DNA of 64,000 nt from Apostichopus japonicus (taxonomy: Eukaryota; Echinodermata; Holothuroidea; Aspidochirotida; Stichopodidae). A program made the translations under genes and the position numbers. The first letter of the stretch is position 1; each line of letters begins with the position of its first letter. Shown piece by piece: positions 20,573-32,892 of the stretch. The notes beneath the pieces were generated by a model. It was not told the origin of the DNA and did not search any database. It saw only the letters and a list, made by a program, of their open reading frames with translations. The stretch covers positions 9,403,001 to 9,467,000 of the forward strand of contig NC_092562.1 of NCBI RefSeq assembly GCF_037975245.1, given 5' to 3'.

Positions 20573-21115
20573 TGATGCAAATGACTCGGCGGGCAACACC
20601 ACTATGATATACCCAACTTCATTCTCATTTATAACCTGCGGGTGAATGGTGGTTTTCATAACAGGATATAAGGCTAAGTTAATTGGATTCCATGAAGACC
20701 TTTATAACATCGGAAAGCTGTGGTGAGCTGATATAATTAACCTTGTTTATTTTAATATCAAATACAAACTACCACAGATCATGCCATCACCACTGCGTAG
20801 CGTACGTTTTCTTTCATTCCTTCTTCCGGCAATCAAAATGTGTTCTGTAGAACAGAGCCTTGCTACGCAGGCTAGGTTATCAAAACAAAACACTGCCAGT
20901 TTACACCAGTTACTGGAAGAACAAATAACAACAAATAAATGGGAAAAAGGAGAAACCTTGTCCGCTGATTGATACCATGAGCTGCACGTCGTGGATAATC
21001 TTCGTCAAAATACAACCCTGGGAAGCCACATCTTAGTTTCGTTCGATATTTTTTTCATGGTTTTTTTCATGTTTTGAGAGAGAGAGTGTAAGACATTCGT
21101 TACGTTGGTATCAAA
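20573..21115. other. Upstream region of the SRCR gene
   Basis: Probably holds the promoter and 5' UTR of the SRCR gene, but no clear TATA box or initiator can be chosen. A 63-codon frame at 20781-20972 has no recognisable domain. A GA-repeat run lies at about 21077-21087. Confidence 0.4.
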
Positions 21116-21203
21116 ATGACGACACGGTGGTTCAATTCGTCTTCGGCTGGGTTAGTAATCTTAGGATTCCTTCTCATCTGCATCTCAGCCTGTCTCGCCC
21201 AAG
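21116..21203 (+). CDS. SRCR gene exon 1: signal peptide
   Basis: ATG in a good context (tcaaaATGa), then 29 codons and one extra base before donor caag/gtaaga, so it ends in phase 1. The peptide has a short polar start with an Arg, a hydrophobic core (GLVILGFLLICISACLA) and a small-residue cleavage site near CLA-Q. It is a typical secretory signal. Phase 1 matches the SRCR exons, and the join to 30531 reads Q-E-NGDIRLVDG, exactly where an SRCR domain should begin. The gap to the next exon is 9.3 kb, so an unseen intervening exon cannot be excluded. Confidence 0.75.
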
Positions 21204-22054
21204 GTAAGATTAGTTTTGTTGTATTAAATACAGTCGGTAAACATTTGAACGAAGTGTGCAGGACGGCCTGCATATAATTAACGTGAAATCTGATTAAAAC
21301 GTCTTCGGACGAAATCGACATAACATGACAAACTGTTTCATCTCAAATAACAAGAGCGCGCAAGGTCACTGCACGTTTTTTCACACTTTTACTTGGAAAC
21401 TGCAGTAAAGCTCAAGCCACTTATTTTCACCATTCGTGATGGGAGGGTAACGGATATGGGGAAGAGGTGGGTATGGGAGGGTAACGGGGAGGGGAGGTGG
21501 AGTGTCAACCTATACGGTCTGACGAATATGCTCTGCAACATCTGATCTTCCGAGTTATTTGTAATCATGAACACCGGCAGCCAATATTCTCGTCCAAAAA
21601 TGGGTCGTCAAGCTATGACGGTGGGTCGTGTTGTGGGCATGGTAGCGGGAAGAAAAAAAGGAAGATCAGTAACGATGCTTTTTCAATGGAATTTGACAGT
21701 TAATTGAACTGCCTCCTGCCATGAGGTGATTGGTCTGCAAAGTTTTTGATAAATGCGTGTGCGGGTTGTTTACTAATTTTCAGGCAATTTACCACACAAG
21801 TCAGCTAATCTACAGTTTCACCATCTATCACAAGAGAGTGACGTTTAGGCCTTATAAAGTTATGGTACACGGCTCTCCAAAAGCGAAACCACAACATGCA
21901 TTACCAGGGGCAAAGTTTGGGAGGCAATTTTGTTTAAGGGATTATGGTTTCATGTCGCGCAAGTACCAATATGCAGGTAGAACACCATAGTTATTTGACA
22001 AGGATTTACTTGAATAAACAATAACATAAATGTGACAATCAGATGTAGCGTAAT
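21204..22054. other. SRCR intron 1, 5' part
   Basis: No gene. A purine-rich stretch of GGGAGGGTAACGG words lies at about 21438-21502. Short frames at 21497-21703 and 21730-21990 have no recognisable content. Confidence 0.5.
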
Positions 22055-23944
22055 CAGGCGCGTATCCAGGATTTTCTAACCCGGGGGGCGCGAATTACTA
22101 TCTAAGCGGAGCGCCACCATCGGTTGGCGCGGAGCGTACAAGAAAATTTCTGGTTTTGATACCCCCCCAGATCACCGGAAATGGCACTTCTCGGGCTTGA
22201 AAATGACCAACCAGATGTGCACTTTTGCCTGAGAATCAAGTATTTCCCAAAAGTTTTTTTCCATCCATAACCTTTTTGAAGATTGTCACCAGTCACACAT
22301 CATGTTCGACCTCATTGCATGTCCTATGGATCATTGCTTTTGTAGGTATCTACGTCACGGGACACAATATCCGAAAGCCCCACTTTTCAAGGTTTTAAGC
22401 CCTTTACTTGTTGAGAATTTGAAAATTCCCATTTCTCGTGAATAACATCACTTTTAAACATACCCATAATGTTGCACAAAATTCAATCTATGGACAACCA
22501 ATATAGAAAAACCTCCTGGAAGCCCTAACAGACAGGTCAAAATTGCACGAGTAGAGGAAAGTATGATGAAGAATGTTGGTGAGGAAATTTTCGAAAATTC
22601 AGACACAGTTAATTTATTGATGTACAAATATTGCAACCTCTTATAATGGCTATTATAAAACTTGGTTGAAGGAAATGAAAAATAGCAGATATTTCCGATA
22701 TCAGGTATATCGAACCGAACACTACACACATAGGCGTAGGTCCCGTAGGAGGCGGGGGCTGCAACCCCCCCCCCCCGCAACCATTTTTGTCGGGCACCTA
22801 CTGAAAGAAAAATAAATAGCAATGAATAGCTTTAAAATGATCTCCTTGGTAATTAAAATAAAGTTCTAAGCTTGGCCGACATTACTACTGTAAAAGAGAG
22901 TTTTGACATAAATGGATCTGTATATGGTTTTTCTCCATCTACATAAGACATTTGGTTGTTTACATTAGCATCCGGCGGTATACTGTGCAACTTTCACGGA
23001 CCGTACGGTAAACGATGCCATGCACTGTAATGACCCATGCTTGCTTATATGATATTGGCATCGATATGTTGAAAAATTTTGGCTTTTTTTCGGGCAAGTC
23101 ATTACAGTCCCCAAATCCAATTGGGCTCCTACACCTTTGACTACACACAAAGACAGTTTTTGAGGCAACATGCATTCAATGCTCACTGATATGATGTTAT
23201 ATCTGCTCTTTGCTTTACAAATTCGAACAGGCGTGTAGCGAGTAATTGCCAAGAGAGGGGCGAAGCCTGTAGGCAAACTATCTAAGCGAAGCGCCACCAT
23301 GTGTTGGCGCGAAGCGTTCAATAAAAATTTTGGCCGAAAATGCCTCCCAGATCGCTGGAAATGACACTTCCCAGGCCTTGTAAGTTGCATCTAAGCATTG
23401 TATATTTTGAAATTACTAGCGATGTCATAAAGAAAATTTGCTCGGGGGGGGGGCGGTCGCCCCCTTCCCGAAATGCGTCATGTTCCCCGACGACTCGGTC
23501 GAGTTCAAGACCAGCCACAGTTGGTTCCATATAGCACAATTGTACAATTGTTTAAGGGGTCCATACACACACACGCGTTATGATAGACCATATATAGTAT
23601 TTATATAGATACATTAGTGAGAGAGGAAAAATGGAAACGTCAAAAATGGAGTTGTCGGTGTAAGGGGTAGGGTGAGGCGCAAACCCCCTCCGTAATCCTC
23701 GATCTGTCACTGGCTACCATGTGTATATAATAGGGATCAGCGCTTTAACTATGACTGTTCCTCTTTCTCTTCCCGAGGTCTTGGCTATCTTCTACTCCCT
23801 CCTTTTCTCCTTTTTCTCTCTTTTTTCTTTTTCTTTTCCCTTCCTTCCTCTCCTCCTTTTCCCTTTTTTCTTCTCTTTTTTCTCTCCTCTTTTCCTTACC
23901 CGGGGGGCGCGCGCCCCCAACGCCCCCCCCTGGATACGCACCTG
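22055..23944. mobile_element. hAT-like composite element with CAGGCGCGTA ends
   Basis: Left end CAGGCGCGTATCCAGG (22055) and right end CCTGGATACGCACCTG (to 23944) are inverted copies. The flanks share gtaat (22050-22054 and 23945-23949), only 5 bp rather than the 8 bp of hAT, so the two ends may belong to a recombinant or decayed element. The interior has the aagcggagcgcc motif twice (about 22100 and 23278), a pyrimidine-rich block at 23760-23900 and the nested element 22729-23139. No transposase frame. Confidence 0.5.
22729..23139. mobile_element. Second copy of the CATAGGCGTAGG hAT-like element
   Basis: Ends CATAGGCGTAGG and CCTACACCTTTG (decayed complement), with a perfect 8-bp duplication actacaca (22721-22728 and 23140-23147). 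The sequences inside both ends match, inverted, those of the element at 3060-8091 (the cgggcacctactgaaag motif and the cgggcaagtcattacag motif). At 411 bp it is non-autonomous. Confidence 0.82.
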
Positions 23945-25611
23945 GTAATGATCATATTGTGATTTCTTTGAAAATATCGTTTACTCATGGGAAACATGCT
24001 GTGAATAAAGGAATTTCGAAAACAATAAGTACTTGTCTGCCCCACGTACATCTTTCTCAATGTAATGAATAAACAAATAAATATGTACAAGAAGTAATAC
24101 ATTAACGTCTAAAACACGATACACGGGTGGCGTACATTAACTAACCTGTCACAGCGTAGCTATTCTGTAATACGCAAGTTGCCTATATAGCAGCCCAGTT
24201 AAACTATCCACATTGCGTCAAGGACAACGCACCACAACAGACGATGAAATGCGTCAGCCCGCAAACCTATGCTGCGACGGCCTTGCTACCTCACAAGCAG
24301 TTTACGCAGCGCAGCTGCAGAGTATGGGCGGCCGTCTGGGCAACAAAATACAACGATGAAACAAATAAATATGACAGAAAAATGCAAAATGAAACAAAAC
24401 TATGTAATACCTTTGTTAAAATTGTGAGAGGCAAACTTTAAAAAAAATTGTAAAAAAAATGAAGGGAATCAATTGCACCAAATTGAATAGAAGGAATCAG
24501 AAAACTTAACAGTGTACGTACGCCAATGAATCACAGGAAAACAGTCATGCTACGTCATCTTGTATGCCACGCTGCACCGCGCTTCACATGGTCAGTGAAC
24601 GGTGTGGGCTACTCGTCATGTTGTCATTGTGCCCACAGGGCAGTTTTTAACAGGGCCAGTGGCAGATGAGTGTCACATGGTCTTTAAGCAGTATGAAAAA
24701 TCACGATCTAACCGCTGCCGTTTGAACAGCTGCGCCAGACATCAGCTTTATTCAGTACTTCATTAACCACCCAGAGCAGTCAGTTGAAGGTGATACTTTT
24801 ACAAGGCCCCACGTTACTATTAATACTACCCGAGACGGTACAATGCCAAATCCACGTTGGACGAATCATGACTTCTCTCCCTAAATTATCCCTCTAATAT
24901 CGATATAACGAACGATATCCTATCCTTTAAAATATTCAAACTGATTCTGCGCGTATTATTACCGATAACACTGCGAGGACACTGCGATACTGATTCTCAC
25001 AGACAGGCCTTGTCACCGTGACCAAGTACATATATGGGCCTGGTGATGTGTATTGATATGTTGTCTTGTTTAGACCCTACTGTACAGCATAGTGTACCTT
25101 TCTTTTTCACAAAGCTATTTTCCCTTATCTATTCGCTTTAGATTGATACTAGGGTCTTTGCACATATCTCCCAAGCTATCTTATGTTTTACTATGATTTT
25201 GAGAGATTTGCTTCAGAAAAGCGAAGAAGCCAATCAGGTTTGCCAATTGGGCCCACTTCCCCCAAAATGTTTATTCAAGCCCTGCCACCCGCAGTGAACA
25301 ATCACTTGGCCTTAGATTGGTTTGTACACTGCGAGACGGTCGCTAAATTGCTGTGGAAGAAACATGATCTCACATGACACGCAAATTTGTAACAATAATA
25401 TGAATAAAGATTTAGGGTTTGTATAAGTTCACGCCCCTCTTTGAAGAAATGTCCAAGACGTTTGTATGGAACAGATCCTCGTAAAACACAGTGGGCGAGC
25501 GCATTCGTTATAGGCAGGAACGGACTCTGTTTGCACGTGAGAAAAAGAGTATTACAAACGATCTGGCCAAGACTAGATGATATGTATGGAACACCGAAAG
25601 GGCAATGTATT
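23945..25611. other. SRCR intron 1, middle part
   Basis: No recognisable gene or repeat. Frames at 24244-24441 and 25183-25377 are short and unrecognised. Confidence 0.45.
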
Positions 25612-25815
25612 ATGTTGTTTGCTTCTATGCTGTCTGTTATTATGTTGTTGTCTCCTTTGATGTTGTTGTCTCGTTTAATGTTGTTGTGTCCTTCAATGCT
25701 GTTGTCTTTTTTTGGTGTTGTTGTCTCCGTTGATGCTGCTGTCTCCTTCAGCGTTGTTGTCTACTTTTATGCTGTTGTCTCATTTGATGTTGTTGTCTCT
25801 TTTAAAGTTGGCGCT
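25612..25815. repeat. GTTGTCTC-type minisatellite
   Basis: Imperfect copies of a 15-18-base unit built on tgttgttgtctcctttga. They generate the spurious Leu/Ser/Met-rich frames seen on the plus strand here. Confidence 0.8.
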
Positions 25816-26640
25816 GCTGTTCACTTTTATGACGTCAAAATACGTATACAAATTCAAAGAATTTAGTGCTTCAGAACTAGATAAAATGTCGGAGATAGAC
25901 CGATAAGCCCGTGTTGTAGGGCTAGTTTATACGAACAAAATGAAAGCAGAAATGATGGAAATCTCTGTAAAATCGTTAAAGAACCTACGAAAGTCTTTCA
26001 ACCTGTAAGAAAAAGAGATACATGTGGTCAAGTTACAGGCACCGACCTAGCCTAACGTTAGGTGTATAATGTATAGCCTTAGTATAACCATAGTAGTATT
26101 AATTAAACCCATGACCAGTTTTCGTAAATTACTCTATTTGTGTTATTCAATATCGTTTGAGAGGAGCGAATAAAAGTGCGTAAGCATAACATATGAAGTA
26201 AACGGGGTGGTCTCGTCGGATGAGAGTAGTCAATTATTGCCCTTTCATTGCTTGACATTTTCTTGGAGGGAATTTATTTGACGTAGGCCCTGGCGTTGAC
26301 AAATCCGGTAAGCAGTGTTGATGCTCCGTGTGGGAGCGGCCCTTGATTGGCGCCGCCCCCACAGGGAATATCAAATCAGCATTCGTATCGATTTTCCTGC
26401 AAGACGATATGCTAAACGTACAACTGTACAATTATCGAGTCAATCCAACAGCATAAACTACCTTGACTTACTATAGGTACTGCATGGGCCTTTTTTTTTC
26501 TTTAAAAAAAAATCAAATCAGATATACGCAATATGCTTATAAACAAGTACTGCCGACGAACAATGATTTTCATTTGAAAGTGAAAATGAATCAATTGATC
26601 TTGTATAGAAAGATTCTAGATTCATATACAACATTGGTGA
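25816..26640. other. SRCR intron 1, unremarkable stretch
   Basis: No gene or transposon ends recognised. A GC-rich patch lies at about 26328-26362. Confidence 0.45.
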
Positions 26641-26995
26641 GTTTCCATGGTAGGGGCCGGGGGGGGGGGCAGGGTTTACAGACAATTTCCAATTTGACAC
26701 TGCCATGGTTATACGTTATTGCTAAAACGTATGGTCACAAGTATGGTTTAGTGTACAACGACTTATTCTAAGACGTATTGAATAGGAATTATTGGGCACC
26801 ATTCCGTTACTTTCAAAGTTTCCATGGTAGGGGACGGGAGGGGGAGATACATAGGTTCCAATTTGACACTGGTTATATAGGCTATTGCATAAACGTTGGT
26901 CATCGAGTATGGTCTAGTGTACAACGACTTATAGTAAGACGTATAGGATATGAAGTATTTTGGTCGGGCATCATTCGCATTAATTTCAAAACTAA
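26641..26995. repeat. 177-bp tandem duplication
   Basis: gtttccatggtaggg starts at 26641 and again at 26818. Both copies continue through caatttgacac, agtatggt and gtgtacaacgacttat. The copies have diverged by substitutions and small gaps. Non-coding. Confidence 0.8.
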
Positions 26996-29900
26996 ATAAC
27001 TAACTGTATATAGGCATACACATCGGTGAGAGGGTCGAAGGAGGACGAGCGGAGCGAAGCACTTCTGTTTAAGCGAGCAGAGGCCAAATGTTACTAGAAC
27101 ACTTTTGCTTCTTCCCCCTTTAAAATAGTAGCCCTTGAAGAGCCGTCATTACCTATTTTCTAGGCATTTTTTCTCACAATTTTGCGGGGCGGGGCAGGGG
27201 GATCTGACGATATACGCCAGCAATTAATCAGTCAAATCCAGAAGCTAAGATGGTGCTGACCTAGTGAGCGTGTATCTTGCAGGCAAAGTCAAAGAATAGA
27301 CAGTTACCCCTTGTTGTGTGTGGAACTTGTGTGACCTGCTTGGTACTTAAGAATTGGAAACACCATTGATCTATAGACCGTATAATAGACAGTCTTTCTA
27401 TGTATAGCCAGTTGGGACAATTTCCTAATTGTTATAAATCTCTAAACTGTACTCCAAAATGATGCTTCAAAGCACAGCTGGTATTGACAGTACAAACAGT
27501 CCCTAACCTTGATCTAATAGAAATATGATGTTCATACTGCTCGTACTGACGATAGGAGTACTCTGCAACGGGACATGACACTACAGTATAGAAAAAATTG
27601 TCCCGACTGGGTGATATGTGATAGAGCACCTCTATATTATAGATAAGTAAAGATCAAATCGTCACATCATATCAGCTGATCATGTTGAACCGCGCACACA
27701 AACTCACGCTTTAGCGACTAGGCCTTCGATGGTGATTGGCAATTTGGCACATGCTGGCAATCGTAGAGTTGCCTAGAAAATACTGAGACGTCTTGCAAAC
27801 ATGGAGGCCTGTATCTGAACGCAGTAATCTACTATTTAAGTTCAACATGCTAACTCCCCAGGTAAAGAAACGCACGCGATTCGATCTAACTGCCATCCTC
27901 AAAATAATTTGAGAGTGACAAAAGAACTTTGCCGCATGTTGCTTTACAAACCCTAAGTATGTTTCGACATTTCACCAATTAGAACTAACGATCGTACTTG
28001 GCTATACTAGCATGTAATGGCTATGGAATTTGTTTCCAAGAGATTTGAAGAATTATTGGAGTACAGAGGCATAATTTCAGGTTTTAACCTTGGAGAGTCT
28101 ATTATGTAAAGGCAGGACAAATGTTTAATGATCGTTGGCTTAGACTATCAAATGTCTAAACTCAGCCTTTTAGTTTATATGTACAGTAGACAAGTGACAA
28201 CTGTTTTCATAAAATTGAGATTCCATTGTACGGTATCGAAATAGCCTCAAATTGGTATCGTCATCCTCCAACAATTTGGATTTACTGTTCGTCCTTAGCA
28301 TGATAGAACCACCAAAATGGACCAAAAGTTAGTGTTCTATCCATCAACCTACACATTTTGTTCAACAGTGTACTTATTTGTTATTGGTTATTGTTTGTTG
28401 CTATGCAAGTTTCTAGCAAAACCATATTTGTTGTTTGGACAAGTTAAACAAAAGACCTGGTTGTTGAAAGGACAACCAGGAAAATCCTCAAAAAGTTGTC
28501 CTGATAAACAGATGGGAAATCTTCTTATGAGATTTTAGACAGAAGCCAAAGATGTAGAAAAAGCAGAAACAATGACCATGTAATTGTAACCTTTAATTTG
28601 CCTTCTATTGGCCATTAAAACATGAATGGCTTAGCAAGCAAAGTGGAGCATGTGAAGCGTCAGAATGCATGGGAAGTGAAATTACTTCAACAGGATTGAA
28701 ATACTTAAATTTGAGCTACCAAGGATTAAAAGTCAATCATTATGAAGTCAAAGTTATATGCCAAACCTCCCACATTAGGTGGGAGACTCCTGCAATCAGG
28801 TCCTGTAACTTGCTTTCCCTCTGATGCCCATAAAAATCTGCCTTCTCTCCCAGCAGCCAGAAATATGTTATCAGTGATTATTTTGCTCTTCTCGGAGATC
28901 TTGTTTGGTGTAAATCTACCTTCGAGTGCTGAATACATGTGATCATAGATATACCAATTATCACTGGCTCTGCTCTGAATTTTGCCTGTTATCACACGGT
29001 TACATCTTTTAAATATTTGTATGACATATGTTCCTTCAGTATATAGTACTCAGTATACACTAGTATTAAAATTGAGGATTTAGATAATTGGTCAATTTTT
29101 CTGAATTTGTTGCAACAATAAACAACTTCTGCATCCTCCCAAAATGCAATCAGAATACACCATTTAATGTTCAAGTTTCAAAACTTTCCGGACGAGCATG
29201 CCCCGGACCCCCCTAGCAGGGCACTGAGCTGCGGCCTGTGCAAATCTCTCTCTCTCAGAAATCTACAACTTGGCATCTCTGCATAGTGATTTTACAGGGG
29301 AAGTAATTTATCATCTAAGATCAAGATTTCTTGGGACATTAGAATAGAATGTTTTTAATAGTTTTGCTGGCCAAAGTAGTCATATAATAATTTGAATGCT
29401 ATTCCAATATTATTCTGTAAAAGTGTGTTAAATTTACATTTTGAAACTGGCCTGTTTGGCATATTGTGTCATTATTTAGGCAATGTAAGGGATGCAGAGT
29501 GACTATATATTCCAATTAAAGTGACTGCATGCATTTCATAGTGTGACAAGATTAATGTTATCAATGTTTCCCTCAGGGCCCACTGGAATATTCATCTAAT
29601 CAAATCCTTCATAATGACTGGAAATTGTTGAGGCGATCCTATATTCCCATTTGGAAGGTAGATTAGGCCCTATGTTTGAAAACGTTTTAGCATTCTATGC
29701 TAAACGTTTGGCATTAATATTGATAAATAACCCCTAAGGCAGCTGGTTGAATTTACAAAAGAACCTCTTCAACTATTCATAAATGTACTGATAGCTTTTG
29801 CATTACATCTCTCAAATGATCTTTGATGAGGATCGACTGTACCTATAGAAAGTGTTTTACTTTAAACTAATAAAAATATTTGATATACTGTAGCATAGGT

Positions 29901-30079
29901 CTACTCTACAGTAAAATACCCCGGCCCATATCTGATGTAGTTATAGACTTAGCTAGCTTACTGTTACTACGTACTTGCAACATAGGAAAAGCCATAGCTG
30001 TTATCATCAATTTTATAACAGAACACAAGCCCTCTCTGCAATGGTGCATTGGAAATAATAGCCTCTTTCAGCAACACAA
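26996..30079. other. SRCR intron 1, 3' part
   Basis: Mostly unrecognised AT-rich sequence. One minus-strand frame at 28726-28995 looks somewhat protein-like and is listed separately. The stretch 29186-29240 (catgccccggacccccctagcagggc) resembles hAT-type GC-rich ends, but no partner end was found. Confidence 0.4.
28726..28995 (-). other. Unidentified open frame in an SRCR intron
   Basis: An 89-codon frame on the minus strand with balanced composition (for example GREGRFLWASEGKQVTGPDC and LPPNVGGLAYNFDF). A possible acceptor (gataacag) stands upstream on that strand, but the acceptor would fall near the first codon. It could be a fragment of a retrocopied or transposon gene. I do not recognise it. 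Confidence 0.25.
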
Positions 30080-30300
30080 AGTGTGGCCCGTAAGGCTGTA
30101 ATGGTCTCCCAACACTCTCTGTTGCATCATTTCAAGATATCAAACCCAAGTTGTTTTCTTTCATCCTCCATTGTTATCCTCCATGTTGTTGGGTATCCCA
30201 TCTTTCCCCTCAGCCATTGGGGTGTCCAGGTAAATGTAGTAATCCACAGTGGCCATCTCTATACATTCTCATGACATGCCCAATCTATGCCATTTTCTCT
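30080..30300 (-). mobile_element. LINE reverse transcriptase C-terminal fragment
   Basis: The minus strand gives, in two frames, GHVMRM and then WTPQWLRGKMGYPTTWR followed by MEDERKQLGF and CNRECWETITALRA. This is the order of the conserved tail of non-LTR retrotransposon polymerases (GHV-RM, G-R--G-P-TTWR, D--LG, D---W----AL). It has a frameshift and stops, so it is dead. It lies just upstream of SRCR exon 2 of the gene. Confidence 0.65.
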
Positions 30301-30530
30301 TTTTAACTTCTTTAGACTTCGTGTAAAAGTAAACGGGCCTGACGTTTCGATCCTAATAGGATCTTCTTCAGAGGATGTATGACAAGTAACAGTAACTATA
30401 AGACTGTATCAGTTTTGATCGGCGTACTTTCAGAGAGCTGTTTTATTGCAGTGACTGACATTTTTAAAGTTACAGAGTTTGACCTGAAATGTCTTTAACT
30501 GTTAAACGTTCTTAGTACATATCTTTTCAG

Positions 30531-30848
30531 AAAACGGAGATATTCGTTTAGTGGATGGTGAAGAACACACGGAAGGCCGTGTAGAGGTCTACCAGAGTGG
30601 AGTGTGGGGTACAGTATGTGATGATGGTTGGACAATCCAGGAAGCAGAAGTGGTCTGCTACCAACTGGGGTTTGGACCAGCAGCTGCTTCTCTTACAAAC
30701 GCCCATTTTGGTAAAGGCACCGGCCCAGTTCTAATGGACGATGTACAATGTAGTGGCCAAGAAGAAAGATTGGCAGATTGTGTCTTCCGTGATGTTGGAC
30801 ATAACTGTGGTCATGAAGAAGATGCTAGCGTGATCTGTACTTATGTCA
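30531..30848 (+). CDS. SRCR gene exon 2: SRCR domain 1
   Basis: 318 bp between acceptor atcttttcag and donor gtca/gtaagt, phase 1-1. It encodes a full SRCR domain: start DIRLVDG, GRVEVY, WGTVCDDGW, VVCYQLGF, FGKGTGPVLMDDVQC, ADC, HNCGHEEDASVIC. Six cysteines, the class A number, although a single exon encodes the domain. SRCR domains bind microbial or self ligands in secreted and membrane receptors. It is more diverged than the array copies downstream. The first residue of the domain comes from the signal-peptide exon by the phase-1 join. Confidence 0.93.
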
Positions 30849-31179
30849 GTAAGTTTAACTTTTCTTTTATATCAGTAGTTGCCAAATTAAATTGCAAACT
30901 GATATTGTTCCTTGAAAGAGACCCCATATCTGCTTCCAGTGATATCAGTCCCTCTTCAAAATCGGTAATACCCAGATTGTAAACTAGCCAATACATCTTG
31001 ACTGTTAAAGGTCAATAGTGAAATTCGTTTTGGCAAAGATTTAAGACGAACCATATATCACAAAATTGGTAAGACTGTAACTACTTGTACCAGCAAATAA
31101 AATGCTTGTGCACCCATTTGTATCTATTGTAGATGTCATGTGGCCTCCCCAAGAAACTACACATCATTTAGAACTCAGT

Positions 31180-31465
31180 GGCAAGATTAGTTTCACTCAG
31201 GCCAGATCTGCAACAAATTATGGTACTCCAATCCTTTGCAAGTTGCACTTGCTGTCTGTTGAGTCTGACATCAATTTCAAAATTCTACTCCTATCATTCA
31301 AATGCATCCATTCTTTTGCTCCCACCTGGGTACACCCCTGCTTGCCGACTGCAAGCTAGTTGTACTTGCTCCCTACTTCTTTAGCCACAAAGCTTTCTAG
31401 TGGTCATGCTTTTCTGTCTTTATCTGGAATAGTCTTTCGCCCTCAGATTCTGTATCTAGTATTAC
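31180..31465 (+). mobile_element. CR1/L2-type LINE fragment
   Basis: The plus strand encodes LHLLSVESDINFKILLLSFK, then IHSFAPTW and, after frameshifts, FSVFIWNSLSPSDSVSS. These match the known tail LHWLPV--RI-FKILLLT-K--HGLAP---L ... FS--APRLWNSLP of CR1/L2 polymerases. Disabled by frameshifts. The minisatellite begins immediately after it. Confidence 0.75.
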
Positions 31466-31593
31466 ATAAGTACTTCTACTTGTACTCATATGAAGGATAC
31501 TTCTAGTTATACTAAGGTTACTTCTTCTTGTGCTCAAACTCATACTATTGCTACTTGAGTACTGTTACTTATACTCATACTAAGGGTACTTAT
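31458..31593. repeat. TACTCATACTAAGG minisatellite, left part
   Basis: Imperfect repeats of tacttctacttgtactcatactaaggg, about 30-36 bp per unit. The array is interrupted by the hAT element 31602-32537 and resumes at 32546. Confidence 0.85.
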
Positions 31594-31601
31594 ATGTACG
31601 T

Positions 31602-32290
31602 CAGGCGCGTAGCCAGGATTTGTTCATGGGGGTGTTTTGCTGGAGACTGACATGGGGGAGGGGTCTTAGGGAGGAAAATGGAATTTTAAGGCCTCTAGAT
31701 GCAAAATGGTGCAATGTTTGAGCTCAAATCATGCAAAAGAATATTGATAATTATTTTGTGGAATAATTCTATTCACATCAGAAAAATGTAATCCTATATA
31801 GACTCAATTATTGATGCAAGGAAAATGCGAACCTAAAGAGATACCTTTCTCAATATATATAATTTGGGGAATCAGAGATAAAAAGATCAAGGGAATTGCG
31901 GACCTATAGAGTTCCCTTTCGTTTGAACTATAGAAGTCTGTTGACAAGCAAACTGGGAACCCAAAGAGTTAACGGTACTCTCACATCATTGATTTTGGCA
32001 TATTTGGTATCACGGTTTTCTTAGAGTCTCACTAAAAGTAAAGCTAAAATCGCAGTAGCGTGATAATTTAGAGTTTGTATAAGTTGGGCATATACTGTAA
32101 CGTGAGTCGTGAAGATAGAGAAATTGTTACAGACGATAAGTCCAATCTTCTCGGCTTCTTCGCCAAGTAAGTTAGAATGACATCTGTGCTGACAGGAACA
32201 TCTCTGTGGATATTCAACAACGCTAGCCCATTTAGACGTTCTTGGCCCGTGGTATTCCGTTGTAGAGGGCACTGAACCTGCACGGTTTGA

Positions 32291-32354
<64 letters not shown>

Positions 32355-32537
32355 CAGTACAAAGTGCATCGTTGTAAGGAGGATTGGAAGAGACTCGAGT
32401 GAGGCCCGGAGGAGGTGCGATAATTATCACTAGCGTATCTCTCAAAGTCACTGGTGTTTTCTGCATATGTTTTTTGGGGGCACTTGGGCCATGGGGGGTG
32501 TCTGAACACCCAAAACACCCCCTTGGCTACGCGCCTG
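31602..32537. mobile_element. 936-bp hAT-like element inside a minisatellite
   Basis: Inverted ends CAGGCGCGTAGCCAGG (left) and GGCTACGCGCCTG (right) and a perfect 8-bp duplication atgtacgt (31594-31601 and 32538-32545). The flanking minisatellite halves would join cleanly, so the empty site can be read directly. The interior has no transposase and contains a (TA)n run. Confidence 0.88.
32293..32347. repeat. (TA)n microsatellite
   Basis: About 27 TA units inside the hAT-like element. Confidence 0.95.
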
Positions 32538-32545
32538 ATGTACGT

Positions 32546-32892
32546 GCTCATACTACTTGGTTACTTTTACTTGTACTAGGATACTCATGCTGAGGTTTTT
32601 TTTACGTGTACTCATAGTCATACTAAGGATACTTCTACGTTTACTCATACTAATCTCATACTAAAGGTACTTCTATTTGTACTTAATCTCATACTAAGGG
32701 TACATCTGCTTGTACTCAATCGCATACTTAAGGTACTTTTACTTGTACTCACACCAAGGGTACTTCTACTTTTACACAATCTCTTACTAAGGGTAGTTTC
32801 TACTTGTACACAATCTCATACTAAGGGTACTTCTACTGTACTCAATCTCATACTAAGGGTACTTCAACTTGTTCTCATACTAAGAGTACTTT
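32546..32892. repeat. TACTCATACTAAGG minisatellite, right part
   Basis: Continuation of the array at 31458-31593. It is more regular here, with about ten units containing caatctcatactaagggtac. Confidence 0.88.

Noticed and set aside
25441-25906. Leu/Ser/Met-rich frames that look like a membrane protein
   Set aside because: Created by the GTTGTCTC minisatellite. The repetition is at the DNA level and open in two frames.
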